Shown: piece after piece, positions 1 through 9,094 of the stretch
Numbering within the stretch: the first letter of the stretch is position 1
Layout of the letters: the number at the start of each line of letters is the position of its first letter
Source: Defluviimonas sp. SAOS-178_SWC
GTDB taxonomy: Bacteria > Pseudomonadota > Alphaproteobacteria > Rhodobacterales > Rhodobacteraceae
Assembly: GCF_039830135.1 (NCBI RefSeq)
Contig: NZ_CP156081.1
Span: 1,846,001-1,910,000, forward strand
Length of the DNA: 64,000 bases
Reading direction: 5' to 3'
The notes under the pieces: generated by a model
What the model was told of the DNA's origin: nothing
Seen by the model: the letters and a program-made list of their open reading frames with translations, nothing else
Databases searched by the model: none
Program-made: the position numbers and the translations under genes

Positions 1-1
1 G

Positions 2-415
2 CAGATCTGGGCGATCCTTGCGGCGCTGTTCGCCGCCGCGACCGCGATCCTCGCCAAGATCGGTGTCGATTCGATTGCGCCGGACCTCGCGACGCTGATC
101 CGCACTGTGGTCGTCGCTGTCCTGCTGACGGGACTTGTTCTCGCGACCGGGCAGGGGCGCGGGCTGGGCGCCATCGCACCGCGGTCCTGGCTGTTCCTGA
201 CGCTGTCGGGCTTCGCGACCGGGGCCTCGTGGCTGTGCTATTTCCGCGCACTGAAGCTCGGCCCCGCCTCTCAGGTCGCGCCCATCGACAAGCTGAGCGT
301 CGTCTTCGTCGCGCTTCTGGGCGTTGCGTTTCTGGGTGAGCGCCTGTCGCTGACCGCCTGGACCGGGATTGGGCTCATAACGGCAGGGGCAGTTCTGGTC
401 GCCGTCGGAAATTGA
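2..415 (+). CDS. EamA-family small membrane transporter (5' end missing)
   Basis: The reading frame is open from the first bases of the window and ends in TGA at 413-415, so the true start lies just outside. About 137 residues are visible, almost all hydrophobic, in roughly four membrane segments. The middle shows the small-EamA pattern SWLCYFRALKLGPASQVAP followed by a polar ID-K pair, and a final LAxxG-rich helix. Proteins of this short EamA (drug/metabolite transporter) type are about 140 residues, so only a few residues should be missing. The substrate cannot be told from sequence. It converges on the Fe-S gene next door with only 16 bases between them. Confidence 0.8.
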   Translation, partial: QIWAILAALFAAATAILAKIGVDSIAPDLATLIRTVVVAVLLTGLVLATGQGRGLGAIAPRSWLFLTLSGFATGASWLCYFRALKLGPASQVAPIDKLSVVFVALLGVAFLGERLSLTAWTGIGLITAGAVLVAVGN

Positions 416-431
416 ACCCACGCGACGCGCG

Positions 432-764
432 TCAGATCGAGAAACTCGTCCCGCAGCCGCAACTCGACGTGGCGTTCGGGTTGTCAACCACGAAGCGCGC
501 GCCGATCAGTTCCTCGGTGTAGTCGATGACGGCATTTTGCAGGAAGGGCAGCGACACGCTGTCGACAAGCACCTTTTGTCCGCCCCCTTCGAGGATGAGA
601 TCGTCCGGCGCGGCATCGTCGAGCCGGATGTCGTATTGAAACCCGGAACAACCGCCTCCCTCGACCGCGACGCGAAGCGCCTTGGCCTCGCCGGCTGCCG
701 CGTTGATTTCGGCCAGCCGCGCGAAGGCGCGCGGGGTCACTTTCGGGGGCAGGGTCAGCTCCAT
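432..764 (-). CDS. erpA: HesB/IscA-family iron-sulfur cluster insertion protein (ErpA-like)
   Basis: A-type Fe-S carrier that receives clusters from the assembly scaffold and passes them to apo-enzymes in the cytoplasm. The three family cysteines are present: one in GGGCSGFQY in the first half and two in SSCGCGTSF at the C-terminus. The length of 110 residues is normal. I start at the ATG at 764 (MELTLPPKVT), which lines up with family N-termini. A TTG at 782 is also open and has a GAGG three bases upstream, but it would overlap the 5' region of the divergent dGTPase gene. erpA versus iscA is a family-level choice. Confidence 0.85.
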   Translation of the reverse strand: MELTLPPKVTPRAFARLAEINAAAGEAKALRVAVEGGGCSGFQYDIRLDDAAPDDLILEGGGQKVLVDSVSLPFLQNAVIDYTEELIGARFVVDNPNATSSCGCGTSFSI

Positions 765-835
765 CGCGGCAACCTGTGTCAATTCCTCACCCCATCATAT
801 ATGACGAAGCCGATACGCTACAAGAACCGGACCCG

Positions 836-2026
836 ATGACCCTAGCCCCCTATGCCTGCCATCCCGACGACAGCCGGGGCCGGCAGTTCCGCGAAACCAT
901 GTCCACCTTCCGCTCGCCGTTCCAGCGCGACCGCGACCGGATCATCCATTCCTCGGCCTTCCGGCGGCTGAAGCACAAGACGCAGGTGTTCGTGGAGCAT
1001 GAGGGCGATTATTACCGCACCCGCCTGACCCACACGATCGAGGTCGCGCAGGTCGCCCGGACCATCGCGGGGACGCTCGGGCTCAATGTCGAACTGGCCG
1101 AGGCCGTGGCGCTCGCCCACGATCTCGGCCATCCGCCCTTCGGCCATACCGGCGAGGATGCGCTGGCCGAACTGATGGCGCCCTACGGCGGGTTCGATCA
1201 CAACGCGCAGGCGATCCGGATCGTTACCCGCCTCGAACGGCATTATGCCGATTTCGACGGGCTGAACCTGACATGGGAAACGCTCGAAGGCATCGCCAAG
1301 CACAACGGCCCGGTCATCGGCCCCCATGCCAGCGGGTCGCATGCGGTGAAGGAGGGCGGCGAGATGCCCTATGCGCTGGCCGAGTTCAACGCGGGATACG
1401 ATCTGGAACTCCATACCCATGCCTCGGCCGAGGCGCAGGTCGCCGCCGTCGCGGACGATGTGGCCTACAACCACCACGACCTGCATGACGGCCTGCGCGC
1501 GGGGCTTTTTACCGAAGCGGATCTGATGGAGCTTCCCGTCACCGGCCCGGCCTTCGAGGAGGTGGACAGGCTCTACCCGAACCTCGATCCCTCGCGCCGG
1601 CGGCACGAGGCGCTGCGGCGGGTGTTCGGGGTGATGGTGGAGGACGTGATCGCCGTCGCCCAGAACCGGCTTCAATCGAGCCAGCCGCAGTCGGCGCAGG
1701 CGATCCGCGAGATGGACGGGCCGATCATCCGCTTCTCGAAGCCGCTTTATCAGAACCTCAAGGCGATCAAGGGCTTCCTCTTCACCCGGATGTATCGTGC
1801 GCCCTCGGTCGTCGCCGAGCGGCGGCGCGTCACCGCGATGATCAACGACCTTTTCCCGCTCTTTCTCGACGATCCCGCGCTTTTGCCGGCCGAATGGCGG
1901 GCCGACGTGGCGCGGGCAAAGGACCGAACGCAGCTTGCGCGCGTGGTGCTGGATTATGTCGCCGGAATGACGGATCGTTTCGCCATTCAGGAACACGAGC
2001 GGCTTTGCGGCCCCTCGCCGGGCTGA
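836..2026 (+). CDS. dgt: Deoxyguanosinetriphosphate triphosphohydrolase-like protein
   Basis: HD-domain nucleotide hydrolase that splits dNTPs (classically dGTP) into deoxynucleoside and triphosphate, helping to control the dNTP pool. The metal-binding HD signature is intact: RLTHTIEV around residue 66 and AHDLGHPPFGHTGE around residues 94-107. The N-terminal SPFQRDRDRIIHSSAFRRLKHKTQV block is typical of the alphaproteobacterial dGTPase-like subgroup. The ATG at 836 gives the usual start (M-x-APYAC-P); an upstream GTG at 776 adds 20 residues with no family match. 396 residues. Divergent from the Fe-S gene. Confidence 0.92.
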   Translation: MTLAPYACHPDDSRGRQFRETMSTFRSPFQRDRDRIIHSSAFRRLKHKTQVFVEHEGDYYRTRLTHTIEVAQVARTIAGTLGLNVELAEAVALAHDLGHPPFGHTGEDALAELMAPYGGFDHNAQAIRIVTRLERHYADFDGLNLTWETLEGIAKHNGPVIGPHASGSHAVKEGGEMPYALAEFNAGYDLELHTHASAEAQVAAVADDVAYNHHDLHDGLRAGLFTEADLMELPVTGPAFEEVDRLYPNLDPSRRRHEALRRVFGVMVEDVIAVAQNRLQSSQPQSAQAIREMDGPIIRFSKPLYQNLKAIKGFLFTRMYRAPSVVAERRRVTAMINDLFPLFLDDPALLPAEWRADVARAKDRTQLARVVLDYVAGMTDRFAIQEHERLCGPSPG

Positions 2027-2107
2027 CCGGGGAGCGATCCGGGGCGGTCGAAGCGGTTGCGAGCGAAGGTTTGACCCCGGTTTCGGCCTTCGCGCGCCAC
2101 CGGCCTC

Positions 2108-2257
2108 GTGCCCGAATTAAGCCGCGACAACATCGTGCGGCTCGGTCGTCAGAAGGCTGAGAGACCTCTGCCCGGCACCGGGGTCATCTTCCCCGGCCCG
2201 CCCGGCGAGGATATCGGAGAGGCGCGCGAACGGGGCCTGAACGGGGCCAAGGATTGA
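2108..2257 (+). CDS. Possible 49-residue small protein
   Basis: This lies in the 279-base gap between dgt and argS. A GTG-initiated frame of 49 codons ends in TGA at 2255-2257, with mostly G/C third positions like the neighbouring genes. The predicted product is hydrophilic, with a PGTGVIFPGPPGED stretch in the middle. I do not recognise it and see no convincing ribosome binding site. It could be a real small ORF, a relic of a longer gene, or chance in GC-rich DNA. Confidence 0.25.
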   Translation: MPELSRDNIVRLGRQKAERPLPGTGVIFPGPPGEDIGEARERGLNGAKD

Positions 2258-2305
2258 CGCGGCTGCCCGCCTCTGGCATGGCCGAGCCAATCACAGAGGT
2301 ATGAC

Positions 2306-4048
2306 ATGAACCTTTTTGCCGAAATCCGGTCGCTGGTGATCGCCAGCCTGGACGACATGGTCACGGCGGGCGAGTTGCCCGCAGGGCTCGACACCGCCAA
2401 CGTCGCGGTGGAGCCGCCGCGCGACGCCGCGCATGGCGACATGGCGACCAACGCCGCGATGGTGCTCGCCAAGCCCGCCGGGATGGCGCCCCGCGCCATC
2501 GCCGACGCTCTCGCCGCGCGGCTCGTGTCCGATCCCCGCGTAGTCACCGCTGAAGCGGCGGGCCCCGGTTTCCTCAACCTCCGCCTCGCGCCCGCCGTCT
2601 GGCAGGGCCTGGTCAAGGCGACGCTGGTCGAGGGGCGCGACTTCGGCCGCTCGACGCTCGGGCAGGGCGCGCGCGTCAATGTGGAGTTCGTGTCAGCCAA
2701 CCCGACCGGCCCGATGCATGTCGGCCATACCCGCGGCGCGGTCTTCGGCGATGCGCTGGCGAGCCTTCTCGACTTCGCCGGCTACGCCGTCACGCGCGAA
2801 TACTACATCAACGACGGCGGCGCCCAGGTCGATGTGCTCGCCCGCTCCGCCTATGAGCGTTACCGCGAGGCGAACGGCCTTTCGCCCGAGATCGCCGAGG
2901 GGCTTTATCCCGGCGATTATCTTATTCCCGTGGGGGAGGCGCTAAAGGCGAAATACGGCGACAGCCTTCTCGACAAGCCCGAAAGCGTATGGCTGGCCGA
3001 TGTCCGCGAATTCGCGACCGCGGCGATGATGTCGATGATCCGCGAGGATCTGGCGCTTCTTGGCGTGACGATGGATGTCTACTCCTCGGAAAAGGCGCTT
3101 TACGGCACCGGCAAGATCGAGGCCGCGATCGAGACGTTGCGCGGCATGGGCCTCATCTACGAGGGCACGCTGGAACCGCCGAAGGGCAAACTGCCCGAGG
3201 ATTGGGAAGAGCGCGAACAGACGCTCTTCCGCTCAACCGCGCATGGCGACGACGTGGACCGGCCGGTGAAAAAGTCGGACGGCTCCTGGACCTATTTCGC
3301 GCCCGACATCGCCTATCACTACGACAAGGTCACGCGCGGCTTCGATCAGCTGATCGACGTTCTCGGCGCCGATCACGGCGGATACGTGAAGCGGCTGAAG
3401 GCGGTGGTCTCGGCGCTGTCGGACGGCAGGGTGCCGCTTGAGGTCAAGCTTATCCAACTCGTGAAGCTCTGGAAGAACGGCGAGCCGTTCAAGATGTCGA
3501 AGCGGGCCGGAACCTTCGTCACGCTTCGCGACGTGGTCGAACAGGCGGGCGCCGACGTGACCCGGTTCGTGATGCTCACGCGGAAGAACGATGCCGCGCT
3601 CGATTTCGATTTCGACAAGGTGCTGGAGCAGTCGAAGGACAATCCGGTCTTCTACGTCCAGTATGCCCATGCGCGCGTGTGTTCGGTGATCCGCAAGGCG
3701 GGGGAGGCCGGCATCGCCGCCGACGACGCGACCCTTGCCGGGGCCGACCTCACCCTGCTCTCGCACGAGGCCGAGATCGGGCTTGCCAGGAAGATCGCCG
3801 AGTGGCCGCGCCTGGTGGAGATCGCCGCGCGCGGGCAGGAGCCGCATCGGGTGGCCTTCTACCTCTACGAGATCGCGTCCGACCTCCACGCGCTCTGGAA
3901 CCGGGGGAACGACGATGCCTCCTTGCGGTTCCTTCAGGCGGATGCGGAGACGAGTCAGGCCAAAATCGCCCTTGCGCGGGCGGCGGGCGTTGTCATTTCC
4001 GCAGGTCTTGCTATCCTTGGCGTGACCCCAGTGGAAGAAATGCGCTGA
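2306..4048 (+). CDS. argS: Arginyl-tRNA synthetase
   Basis: Class I aminoacyl-tRNA synthetase that charges tRNA-Arg. 580 residues, normal length. The HIGH motif appears as HVGH in [15 protein letters not shown] (around residue 135) and the KMSKS loop as [16 protein letters not shown] (around residue 400). An N-terminal Add-1 domain and a C-terminal anticodon-binding domain (DALRF-type [17 protein letters not shown]) flank the catalytic core. The ATG follows a GAGG. The SPOR-domain gene follows 84 bases downstream in the same direction, the usual Rhodobacterales neighbour. Confidence 0.98.
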   Translation: MNLFAEIRSLVIASLDDMVTAGELPAGLDTANVAVEPPRDAAHGDMATNAAMVLAKPAGMAPRAIADALAARLVSDPRVVTAEAAGPGFLNLRLAPAVWQGLVKATLVEGRDFGRSTLGQGARVNVEFVSANPTGPMHVGHTRGAVFGDALASLLDFAGYAVTREYYINDGGAQVDVLARSAYERYREANGLSPEIAEGLYPGDYLIPVGEALKAKYGDSLLDKPESVWLADVREFATAAMMSMIREDLALLGVTMDVYSSEKALYGTGKIEAAIETLRGMGLIYEGTLEPPKGKLPEDWEEREQTLFRSTAHGDDVDRPVKKSDGSWTYFAPDIAYHYDKVTRGFDQLIDVLGADHGGYVKRLKAVVSALSDGRVPLEVKLIQLVKLWKNGEPFKMSKRAGTFVTLRDVVEQAGADVTRFVMLTRKNDAALDFDFDKVLEQSKDNPVFYVQYAHARVCSVIRKAGEAGIAADDATLAGADLTLLSHEAEIGLARKIAEWPRLVEIAARGQEPHRVAFYLYEIASDLHALWNRGNDDASLRFLQADAETSQAKIALARAAGVVISAGLAILGVTPVEEMR

Positions 4049-4132
4049 CCGACAGGCGCCGCCGCCGGGGCAAGGCAGGCAAGACGCGGACCCCACCGGC
4101 CCAACGGTGGCGGTCGACGAGCGAGGCAGAGC

Positions 4133-5122
4133 ATGGCGGACGCGGATTTCGACGAATTTGACGCCTATCGTGCCCATCGGCCGGCTTCGGCGGGGCAGGG
4201 TGGACGGATGCAGAGATGGATGAACGGCGCCGGCGCGGTGACTTCGGTCGCGCTGATCGCCGGGCTTGGCTTGTGGGCCTACAACCTCGCCGTCCGCGAC
4301 GTGCGGGGTGTACCGGTGATCCAGGCGCTGGAAGGCCCGGCGCGGGTGGCCCCGGACGATCCGGGCGGCGAACTTGCCGTCCATCAGGGCATGGCTGTGA
4401 ACGAGATCGCGGCCGACGGGACGGCGGGCGATCCGGCCGACCGGCTGACCCTCGCGCCGCGTCCCGACGGACTTGCCGAGGAAGACCAGCCGATGGGGGA
4501 GCTTGCTGCCTCCGCGGAAGACAGTGTTCCGCCGACCTTGCTGCCGTTGACCGCGCCGGGCAGCGACTTCACCGAAGCGCCGGTGGCCGACGCCCCTGGC
4601 GTGGAGGCGCCGGTGCTCGCCGCGCTGCGCCCGGATGAACCCTTGCCGGACGGCCCGGTCGAGGGCGTACCGCTGGATGCCGGAATCGAGGAACCACGCG
4701 CCTCTGCAGAGGCGATTTCCGCCGACATCCCCGGCGTGTCGGCGTCGCTGCGCCCGGCGGCTCGGCCCGCATCCGATGTCGATATCGACGCAATGGCCGA
4801 AGCGGCCGCCGCCGCCGTCGCGGCCGCGCTCGCGCCGCAGTCTCTCGACGTCGCGCCCGACACTTTGGCCGAGGGCACGCGGCTGGTGCAGATCGGCGCC
4901 TATCCGGACGAGGCGCGGGCCCGGCTCGAATGGGACAAAGCTTCCGCCCGCTTCGGTGCGCTTCTCGACGGCAAGCGCCGGGTGATCGAGGCTGCGACGA
5001 GCGGCGGCCAGACCTTCTACCGGCTTCGGGTCGAAGGGTTTTCCGATCTCGACGACGCGCGGCGCTTCTGCGCCGCGCTCAAGGCCGACAACGCCGAATG
5101 CGTGCCCGCCGTGGTGCGCTGA
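4133..5122 (+). CDS. SPOR domain-containing inner-membrane protein
   Basis: 329 residues. A short cytoplasmic N-terminus precedes a single membrane span at about residues 28-48 (GAVTSVALIAGLGLWAY). A long Ala/Pro/Glu-rich periplasmic linker follows, then a C-terminal SPOR domain from about residue 245 (GTRLVQIGAYPDEARA to FCAALKADNAECVP). SPOR domains bind denuded septal peptidoglycan, so a role in division or cell-wall remodelling is likely. The stop codon overlaps the nagZ start (TGATG), so the two are translationally coupled, which fits a shared cell-wall theme. Confidence 0.88.
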   Translation: MADADFDEFDAYRAHRPASAGQGGRMQRWMNGAGAVTSVALIAGLGLWAYNLAVRDVRGVPVIQALEGPARVAPDDPGGELAVHQGMAVNEIAADGTAGDPADRLTLAPRPDGLAEEDQPMGELAASAEDSVPPTLLPLTAPGSDFTEAPVADAPGVEAPVLAALRPDEPLPDGPVEGVPLDAGIEEPRASAEAISADIPGVSASLRPAARPASDVDIDAMAEAAAAAVAAALAPQSLDVAPDTLAEGTRLVQIGAYPDEARARLEWDKASARFGALLDGKRRVIEAATSGGQTFYRLRVEGFSDLDDARRFCAALKADNAECVPAVVR

Positions 5123-6138
5123 TGCCCGAAGCGGCTTCGGCCACGGTCCTTGGGTGCGAAGGCCCCGTCCTGTCAAAGGACGAGGCCGCGTTCTTTCGCG
5201 ACTCGGACCCCTGGGGCTTCATCCTTTTCGCCCGGAACGTCGAGACGCCCGGGCAGCTTCGCCGCCTGACCGCAGACCTCAGGGCAAGCGTCGGCCGCGA
5301 CACGCCGGTGCTGGTCGATCAGGAGGGCGGGCGCGTGCAGCGATTGCGCGCGCCGCACTGGCGCGAATGGCAGCCGCCGCTGGACGAGGTCGCGGCGGCC
5401 GGGGCGGCGCGCTATGAGCGTGCGCTCTGGCTCCGCTACCGGTTGATCGCGGAGGAGTTGCGCGCCGTCGGGATCGACGCCGATTGCGCGCCGAGCGCCG
5501 ACATTGCCGGGCCGGACACCCATCCTTTCCTGCGAAACCGGTGCTTCGGCGACAACGCGGCCACGGTAGCCAGGGCGGCGCGGGCGGCGGCCGAGGGGCT
5601 CCTGTCGGGCGGCGTTCTTCCGGTGGTGAAGCACATGCCCGGTCACGGTCGTGCGGTCGTGGACAGCCACCTCCACCTGCCGCGCGTCTCGGCACCGCTC
5701 GACGACCTTGCAGTCACGGATTTCGCGCCCTTCTCGGCACTCGCCGATCTGCCGATGGCGATGACCGCGCATATCGTCTTCGACGCCCTCGATCCCGGCC
5801 GTCCGGCCACCTCCTCTCCCGCCGTCATCGCCATGATCCGCGACCGGATCGGGTTCGGCGGATTGCTTCTCAGCGACGACCTGTCGATGGAAGCGCTGTC
5901 CGGGTCGATCGGCGAACGGGCGGGTTCGGCCATCGCGGCGGGGTGCGATATCGCGCTTCATTGCAACGGCAAGCGGCCGGAGATGGAGGCGGTGGTCGCC
6001 GCCGCCGGCCGCCTCGGTCCGGCCGCCTCGATCCGCGCCGAGGCGGCACTGGCCTGCCGGCAGACACCTGATCCCATTGACACCGCCCTTCTGGAGGCCG
6101 AATTTGAGGCGCTTTCGAAGGGACGGGCGTATGGCTGA
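5122..6138 (+). CDS. nagZ: Beta-N-acetylhexosaminidase NagZ
   Basis: Glycoside hydrolase family 3 enzyme that removes N-acetylglucosamine from 1,6-anhydro-muropeptides in cytoplasmic peptidoglycan recycling. 338 residues from the ATG that overlaps the SPOR gene stop. Diagnostic motifs are LVDQEGGRVQRLR (around residue 65), the catalytic His loop KHMPGHGRAVVDSHLHLP (around residue 171) and LLLSDDLSMEALSG with the nucleophile Asp (around residue 250). The open frame runs further upstream, but the extra sequence is only an alternative reading of the SPOR gene. The end overlaps scpA by 8 bases. Confidence 0.95.
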   Translation: MPEAASATVLGCEGPVLSKDEAAFFRDSDPWGFILFARNVETPGQLRRLTADLRASVGRDTPVLVDQEGGRVQRLRAPHWREWQPPLDEVAAAGAARYERALWLRYRLIAEELRAVGIDADCAPSADIAGPDTHPFLRNRCFGDNAATVARAARAAAEGLLSGGVLPVVKHMPGHGRAVVDSHLHLPRVSAPLDDLAVTDFAPFSALADLPMAMTAHIVFDALDPGRPATSSPAVIAMIRDRIGFGGLLLSDDLSMEALSGSIGERAGSAIAAGCDIALHCNGKRPEMEAVVAAAGRLGPAASIRAEAALACRQTPDPIDTALLEAEFEALSKGRAYG

Positions 6139-6919
6139 GCCGGACGGCTTTCAGGAAGACACGGTCACGGTCAGCGACCGGCTCGCGGCCGAGGCGCTGA
6201 TCGTCGATGTTGACGGGTTCGAGGGCCCGCTCGACATCCTGCTGACCCTGTCGCGGACCCAGAAGGTCGATCTGCGGAAGATATCGGTCCTGCAACTGGC
6301 CGAGCAGTATCTGAATTTCGTCAATCAGGCCAAGGCCCTGCGCATCGAGCTTGCGGCGGATTACCTGGTGATGGCGGCCTGGCTCGCCTTCCTGAAGTCG
6401 CGCCTACTCCTGCCGCCCGATCCCACCGACGAAGGCCCGTCGGGCGAGGAACTGGCCGCACATCTCGCCTTTCAGCTCGAACGCCTTCAGGCGATGCGCG
6501 AGGCGGCGGCGCGGCTCATGGGACGCGACCAGAAGGGGCGCGATTTCTTTGAGCGCGGCATTCCCGAGGATGTGACGCGCCTGAGGAAGGTCACCTACAG
6601 CGCAACGCTGCTTGACCTCATGCAAGCCTATGCACGCATCCGCACCCATGACGAATTCCGGCCCTACGCGATGGACCGCCACCATGTCTTCACTATGGAG
6701 CAGGCGCTGGAGCGGATGCGCGGGCTCATCGGTTTCGCCGGTGACTGGACCGATCTTTCGTCCTATCTTCCCGACGGCTGGACTGCGGATCCCGCCCGGC
6801 GACGTTCCGCCACCGCCGCGACCTTCGCGGCCTCCCTCGAACTTGCCAAACAGGGACGGATCGAGTTGAGACAGGCCGACACCTTCGCGCCCATCGCCAT
6901 CAGACGGAAAGAAACGTGA
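6131..6919 (+). CDS. scpA: Segregation and condensation protein A
   Basis: Kleisin subunit of the bacterial SMC-ScpAB condensin, which bridges SMC heads and compacts and segregates the chromosome. 262 residues, with the family N-terminus FEGPLDILLTLSRTQKVDLRKISVLQLAEQYLNF and the C-terminal winged-helix part ending in LELAKQGRIELRQ. The ATG at 6131 sits inside the end of nagZ; the scpB GTG overlaps its stop (GTGA). nagZ-scpA-scpB is a common order in Rhodobacterales. Confidence 0.95.
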   Translation: MAEPDGFQEDTVTVSDRLAAEALIVDVDGFEGPLDILLTLSRTQKVDLRKISVLQLAEQYLNFVNQAKALRIELAADYLVMAAWLAFLKSRLLLPPDPTDEGPSGEELAAHLAFQLERLQAMREAAARLMGRDQKGRDFFERGIPEDVTRLRKVTYSATLLDLMQAYARIRTHDEFRPYAMDRHHVFTMEQALERMRGLIGFAGDWTDLSSYLPDGWTADPARRRSATAATFAASLELAKQGRIELRQADTFAPIAIRRKET

Positions 6920-7560
6920 CCGAGACGAGCACCGCCGAGAAGAGCCTTTTCGAGGCGCCGCCCATCGCCGAGCAGGAGCGCATGGTGGAGGCCATCCTCT
7001 TCGCCTCCGCCGATCCTGTGACGGTTGCCGAGCTGGAGGCGCGGATGCCGCATGGCGCCGACCCGGCGGAGGCGCTGGTGCATCTGCGAAAGCGCTACGA
7101 GGGGCGCGGCGTGCGGGTCGTCAAGGTCGGCGACGCCTGGGCGATGCGGACGGCCCCCGATCTTGGCTTCCTGATGCAGAAGGAAACCGTCGAGACCCGC
7201 AAACTCAGCCGCGCGGCGATCGAGACGCTGGCGATCATCGCTTATCACCAGCCCGCAACGCGGGCGGAGATCGAGGAGATCCGCGGTGTCGCGGTCAGCC
7301 GCGGGACCGTCGACCAGTTGCTGGAGCTTGAATGGATCCGCTTCGGCCGACGGCGGATGACGCCGGGCCGGCCGGTGACCTATGTCGTCACGCAGCAATT
7401 CCTCGACCATTTCGGCCTTGAGTCGGCGCGCGACCTGCCGGGGTTGAAGGAGCTTCGGGCGGCCGGGCTTCTCGACAATCGTCCGCTGCCGGGCAGCGCG
7501 GCCCTGCCGGACGACGAGGCGGAGGACCAGATCGGGCAGAGCGAGCTCTTCGAGGATTGA
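6916..7560 (+). CDS. scpB: Segregation and condensation protein B
   Basis: Winged-helix partner of ScpA in the SMC condensin. 214 residues, with two winged-helix modules: an N-terminal EQERMVEAILFASADPVTVAEL and a second containing LSRAAIETLAIIAYHQPATRAEIEEIRGV, the ScpB signature. It starts at a GTG overlapping the scpA TGA, so translation is coupled. An acidic tail (DDEAEDQIGQSELFED) closes the protein. Confidence 0.95.
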   Translation: MTETSTAEKSLFEAPPIAEQERMVEAILFASADPVTVAELEARMPHGADPAEALVHLRKRYEGRGVRVVKVGDAWAMRTAPDLGFLMQKETVETRKLSRAAIETLAIIAYHQPATRAEIEEIRGVAVSRGTVDQLLELEWIRFGRRRMTPGRPVTYVVTQQFLDHFGLESARDLPGLKELRAAGLLDNRPLPGSAALPDDEAEDQIGQSELFED

Positions 7561-7574
7561 GAGGGCGTTGGAAT

Positions 7575-7775
7575 ATGAACCTGAACCGTCTTCTGAACAT
7601 CGTGATCAACACGGTCGTGCGCCGCCTGGTCAATTTCGGTATCAACAAAGGCGTCGGCTACGCGAGCCGCAAGGGCGGCGCGAAGACTGCGGATCACGGA
7701 CAGGCGCGCGATGCGCGGGCGCTGGCCAAGCGCGCCCGGAAGGCGGCGAGGATCACGCGGCGGCTCGGGCGGTAG
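7575..7775 (+). CDS. Small basic protein downstream of scpB
   Basis: 66 residues starting MNLNRLLNIVINTVVRRLVNFGINKGV and becoming very Arg/Lys/Ala-rich, with no cysteines and no domain I can name. I recall short basic proteins at this position after scpB in related genomes, but I cannot verify conservation here. The ATG at 7575 has a weak GGA-type site; an in-frame upstream ATG at 7557 would overlap the scpB stop. It is likely co-transcribed with scpAB and converges on dcd with an 11-base gap. Confidence 0.6.
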   Translation: MNLNRLLNIVINTVVRRLVNFGINKGVGYASRKGGAKTADHGQARDARALAKRARKAARITRRLGR

Positions 7776-7786
7776 AAGGCCGCGCG

Positions 7787-8869
7787 TTACGCCGCCCGGA
7801 AGTGCTTGGAGAGCTTGAGGCCCTGTCCCTGGTAGTTGGACGCGATGCCGGCGCCATACATCCGGTCCGGGCGCGCGGCCATGCGTTCGTAGACCAGCCG
7901 CCCGACGACCTGGCCATGTTCCAGCACGAAGGGGGCTTCGTGGCAGCGCACCTCCAGCACCCCGCGCGATCCGGCGCCGCCGGCTTCCGCCCAGCCGAAA
8001 CCGGGATCGAAGAATCCGGCGTAATGGACCCTGAATTCGCCGACCATCGCCAGATAGGGGGCCATTTCGGCCGCGTAATCGGGCGGGATCGTCACCGCCT
8101 CGCGGCTGACGAGGATGTAAAAGGCGCCGGGGTCGAGGATGATCCGCGCCTCGGTGGTCCGGACCTCCTCCCAGAAATCCGCAGGCGCGTAATGGCCGAT
8201 AAGGTCGAGGTCGATTACCCCGGTATGCGGTTTGGCGCGGTAGCCGACAAGGTCACCCTCGGCCGGCTTCAGATCGACCGAGAATCCAAGACCGTCCGAA
8301 ATCAGTGCTGTCCCGGAGACCAGTTGATCGCGCCGGTGCAGGTCGCCGAGTTCGGCGTCGGAGAGAACTGCCTGCCCCTGCCGGAAGCGGATCTGGTTGA
8401 GCCGCATCCCCGGCCGGACGAGGACCGAGAAGGACCGGGGGCAGATTTCCGCGTAGAGGGGGCCGGAATAGCCGTCCGGAATGCGGTCGAATTCCTCGCC
8501 GCCATCGGCAATGGTCCGGGTGAGGAGGTCGAGCCGCCCGGTCGAGCTTTTCGCATTGGCGACGGCGGTAAGGCCGCGCGGCAGCGAGAGACGCTCCATC
8601 AGCGGCACGACATAGACGCAGCCCTTTTCGAGCACGGCGCCCTCGCGCAGGTCGACCCGGTGCATCTCGAACTCGGCGATGCGGTTCTGAACCGTGCGGC
8701 CCTTGCCGGCAAGGAAGGAGGCGCGGACGCGGTACGCAACATGCCCAAGGCGCAGATCAAGGCTCGCCGGCTGGACCTGCGCATCGGTCACGGCGGGATC
8801 GGCGGCGATTGCGCCCTCCGCGATCATCCTGCGGATCGCCCCGTCGGCAAGAACGCCGGTGCCGGTCAT
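7787..8869 (-). CDS. dcd: 2'-deoxycytidine 5'-triphosphate deaminase (long alphaproteobacterial type)
   Basis: dUTPase-fold enzyme that deaminates dCTP to dUTP for thymidylate synthesis. At 360 residues it is about twice the length of E. coli Dcd, the duplicated form usual in alphaproteobacteria. It has an N-terminal half with QPASLDLRLG and NAKSSTGRLDLLTRT, the trimeric dUTPase-like substrate motif, and a second similar half ending GQGLKLSKHFRAA. I start at the ATG at 8869, which has AGGAG seven bases upstream; the GTG two codons earlier is too close to that site. Confidence 0.9.
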   Translation of the reverse strand: MTGTGVLADGAIRRMIAEGAIAADPAVTDAQVQPASLDLRLGHVAYRVRASFLAGKGRTVQNRIAEFEMHRVDLREGAVLEKGCVYVVPLMERLSLPRGLTAVANAKSSTGRLDLLTRTIADGGEEFDRIPDGYSGPLYAEICPRSFSVLVRPGMRLNQIRFRQGQAVLSDAELGDLHRRDQLVSGTALISDGLGFSVDLKPAEGDLVGYRAKPHTGVIDLDLIGHYAPADFWEEVRTTEARIILDPGAFYILVSREAVTIPPDYAAEMAPYLAMVGEFRVHYAGFFDPGFGWAEAGGAGSRGVLEVRCHEAPFVLEHGQVVGRLVYERMAARPDRMYGAGIASNYQGQGLKLSKHFRAA

Positions 8870-8926
8870 CTGCACGCTCCTGACATGCGAACGCCCACCC
8901 CGCGAACGGAGTGGGCGGTTCGGTGA

Positions 8927-9004
8927 TGGTCGGGCCGGTGAGATTCGAACTCACGACCTTCCGCCCCCCAGACGGACGCGCTAACCAGGCTGCGCCACGG
9001 CCCG
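8927..9004 (-). tRNA. tRNA-Pro (GGG)
   Basis: The minus strand folds as a complete cloverleaf. The acceptor stem CGGGCCG pairs with CGGCCCG, the D stem is GCGC/GCGC, the anticodon stem is TCCGT/GCGGA with loop CTGGGGG giving anticodon GGG, and the T arm is GTGAG-TTCGAAT-CTCAC. Discriminator A and an encoded CCA end follow (8930-8927). It lies alone between dcd and the MerR gene; I see no sign of an integrated element using it as an attachment site. Confidence 0.97.
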
Positions 9005-9094
9005 ACGCTGCGCGGTATAGGCCGATTGGCGGGGCGGGGGCAAGCGCCAAAACGCAATCCGGAAGCGATGAAAATTCGGGCCACGGATCGGGGC

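Noticed and set aside
3233..5176. 647-codon minus-strand frame across argS and the SPOR gene
   Set aside because: It crosses two real genes and their intergenic gap in antisense; biased, repetitive composition.
8927..9004. tRNA-Pro as an integration site for a mobile island
   Set aside because: No integrase, no direct repeat of the tRNA end, and ordinary housekeeping genes on both sides.
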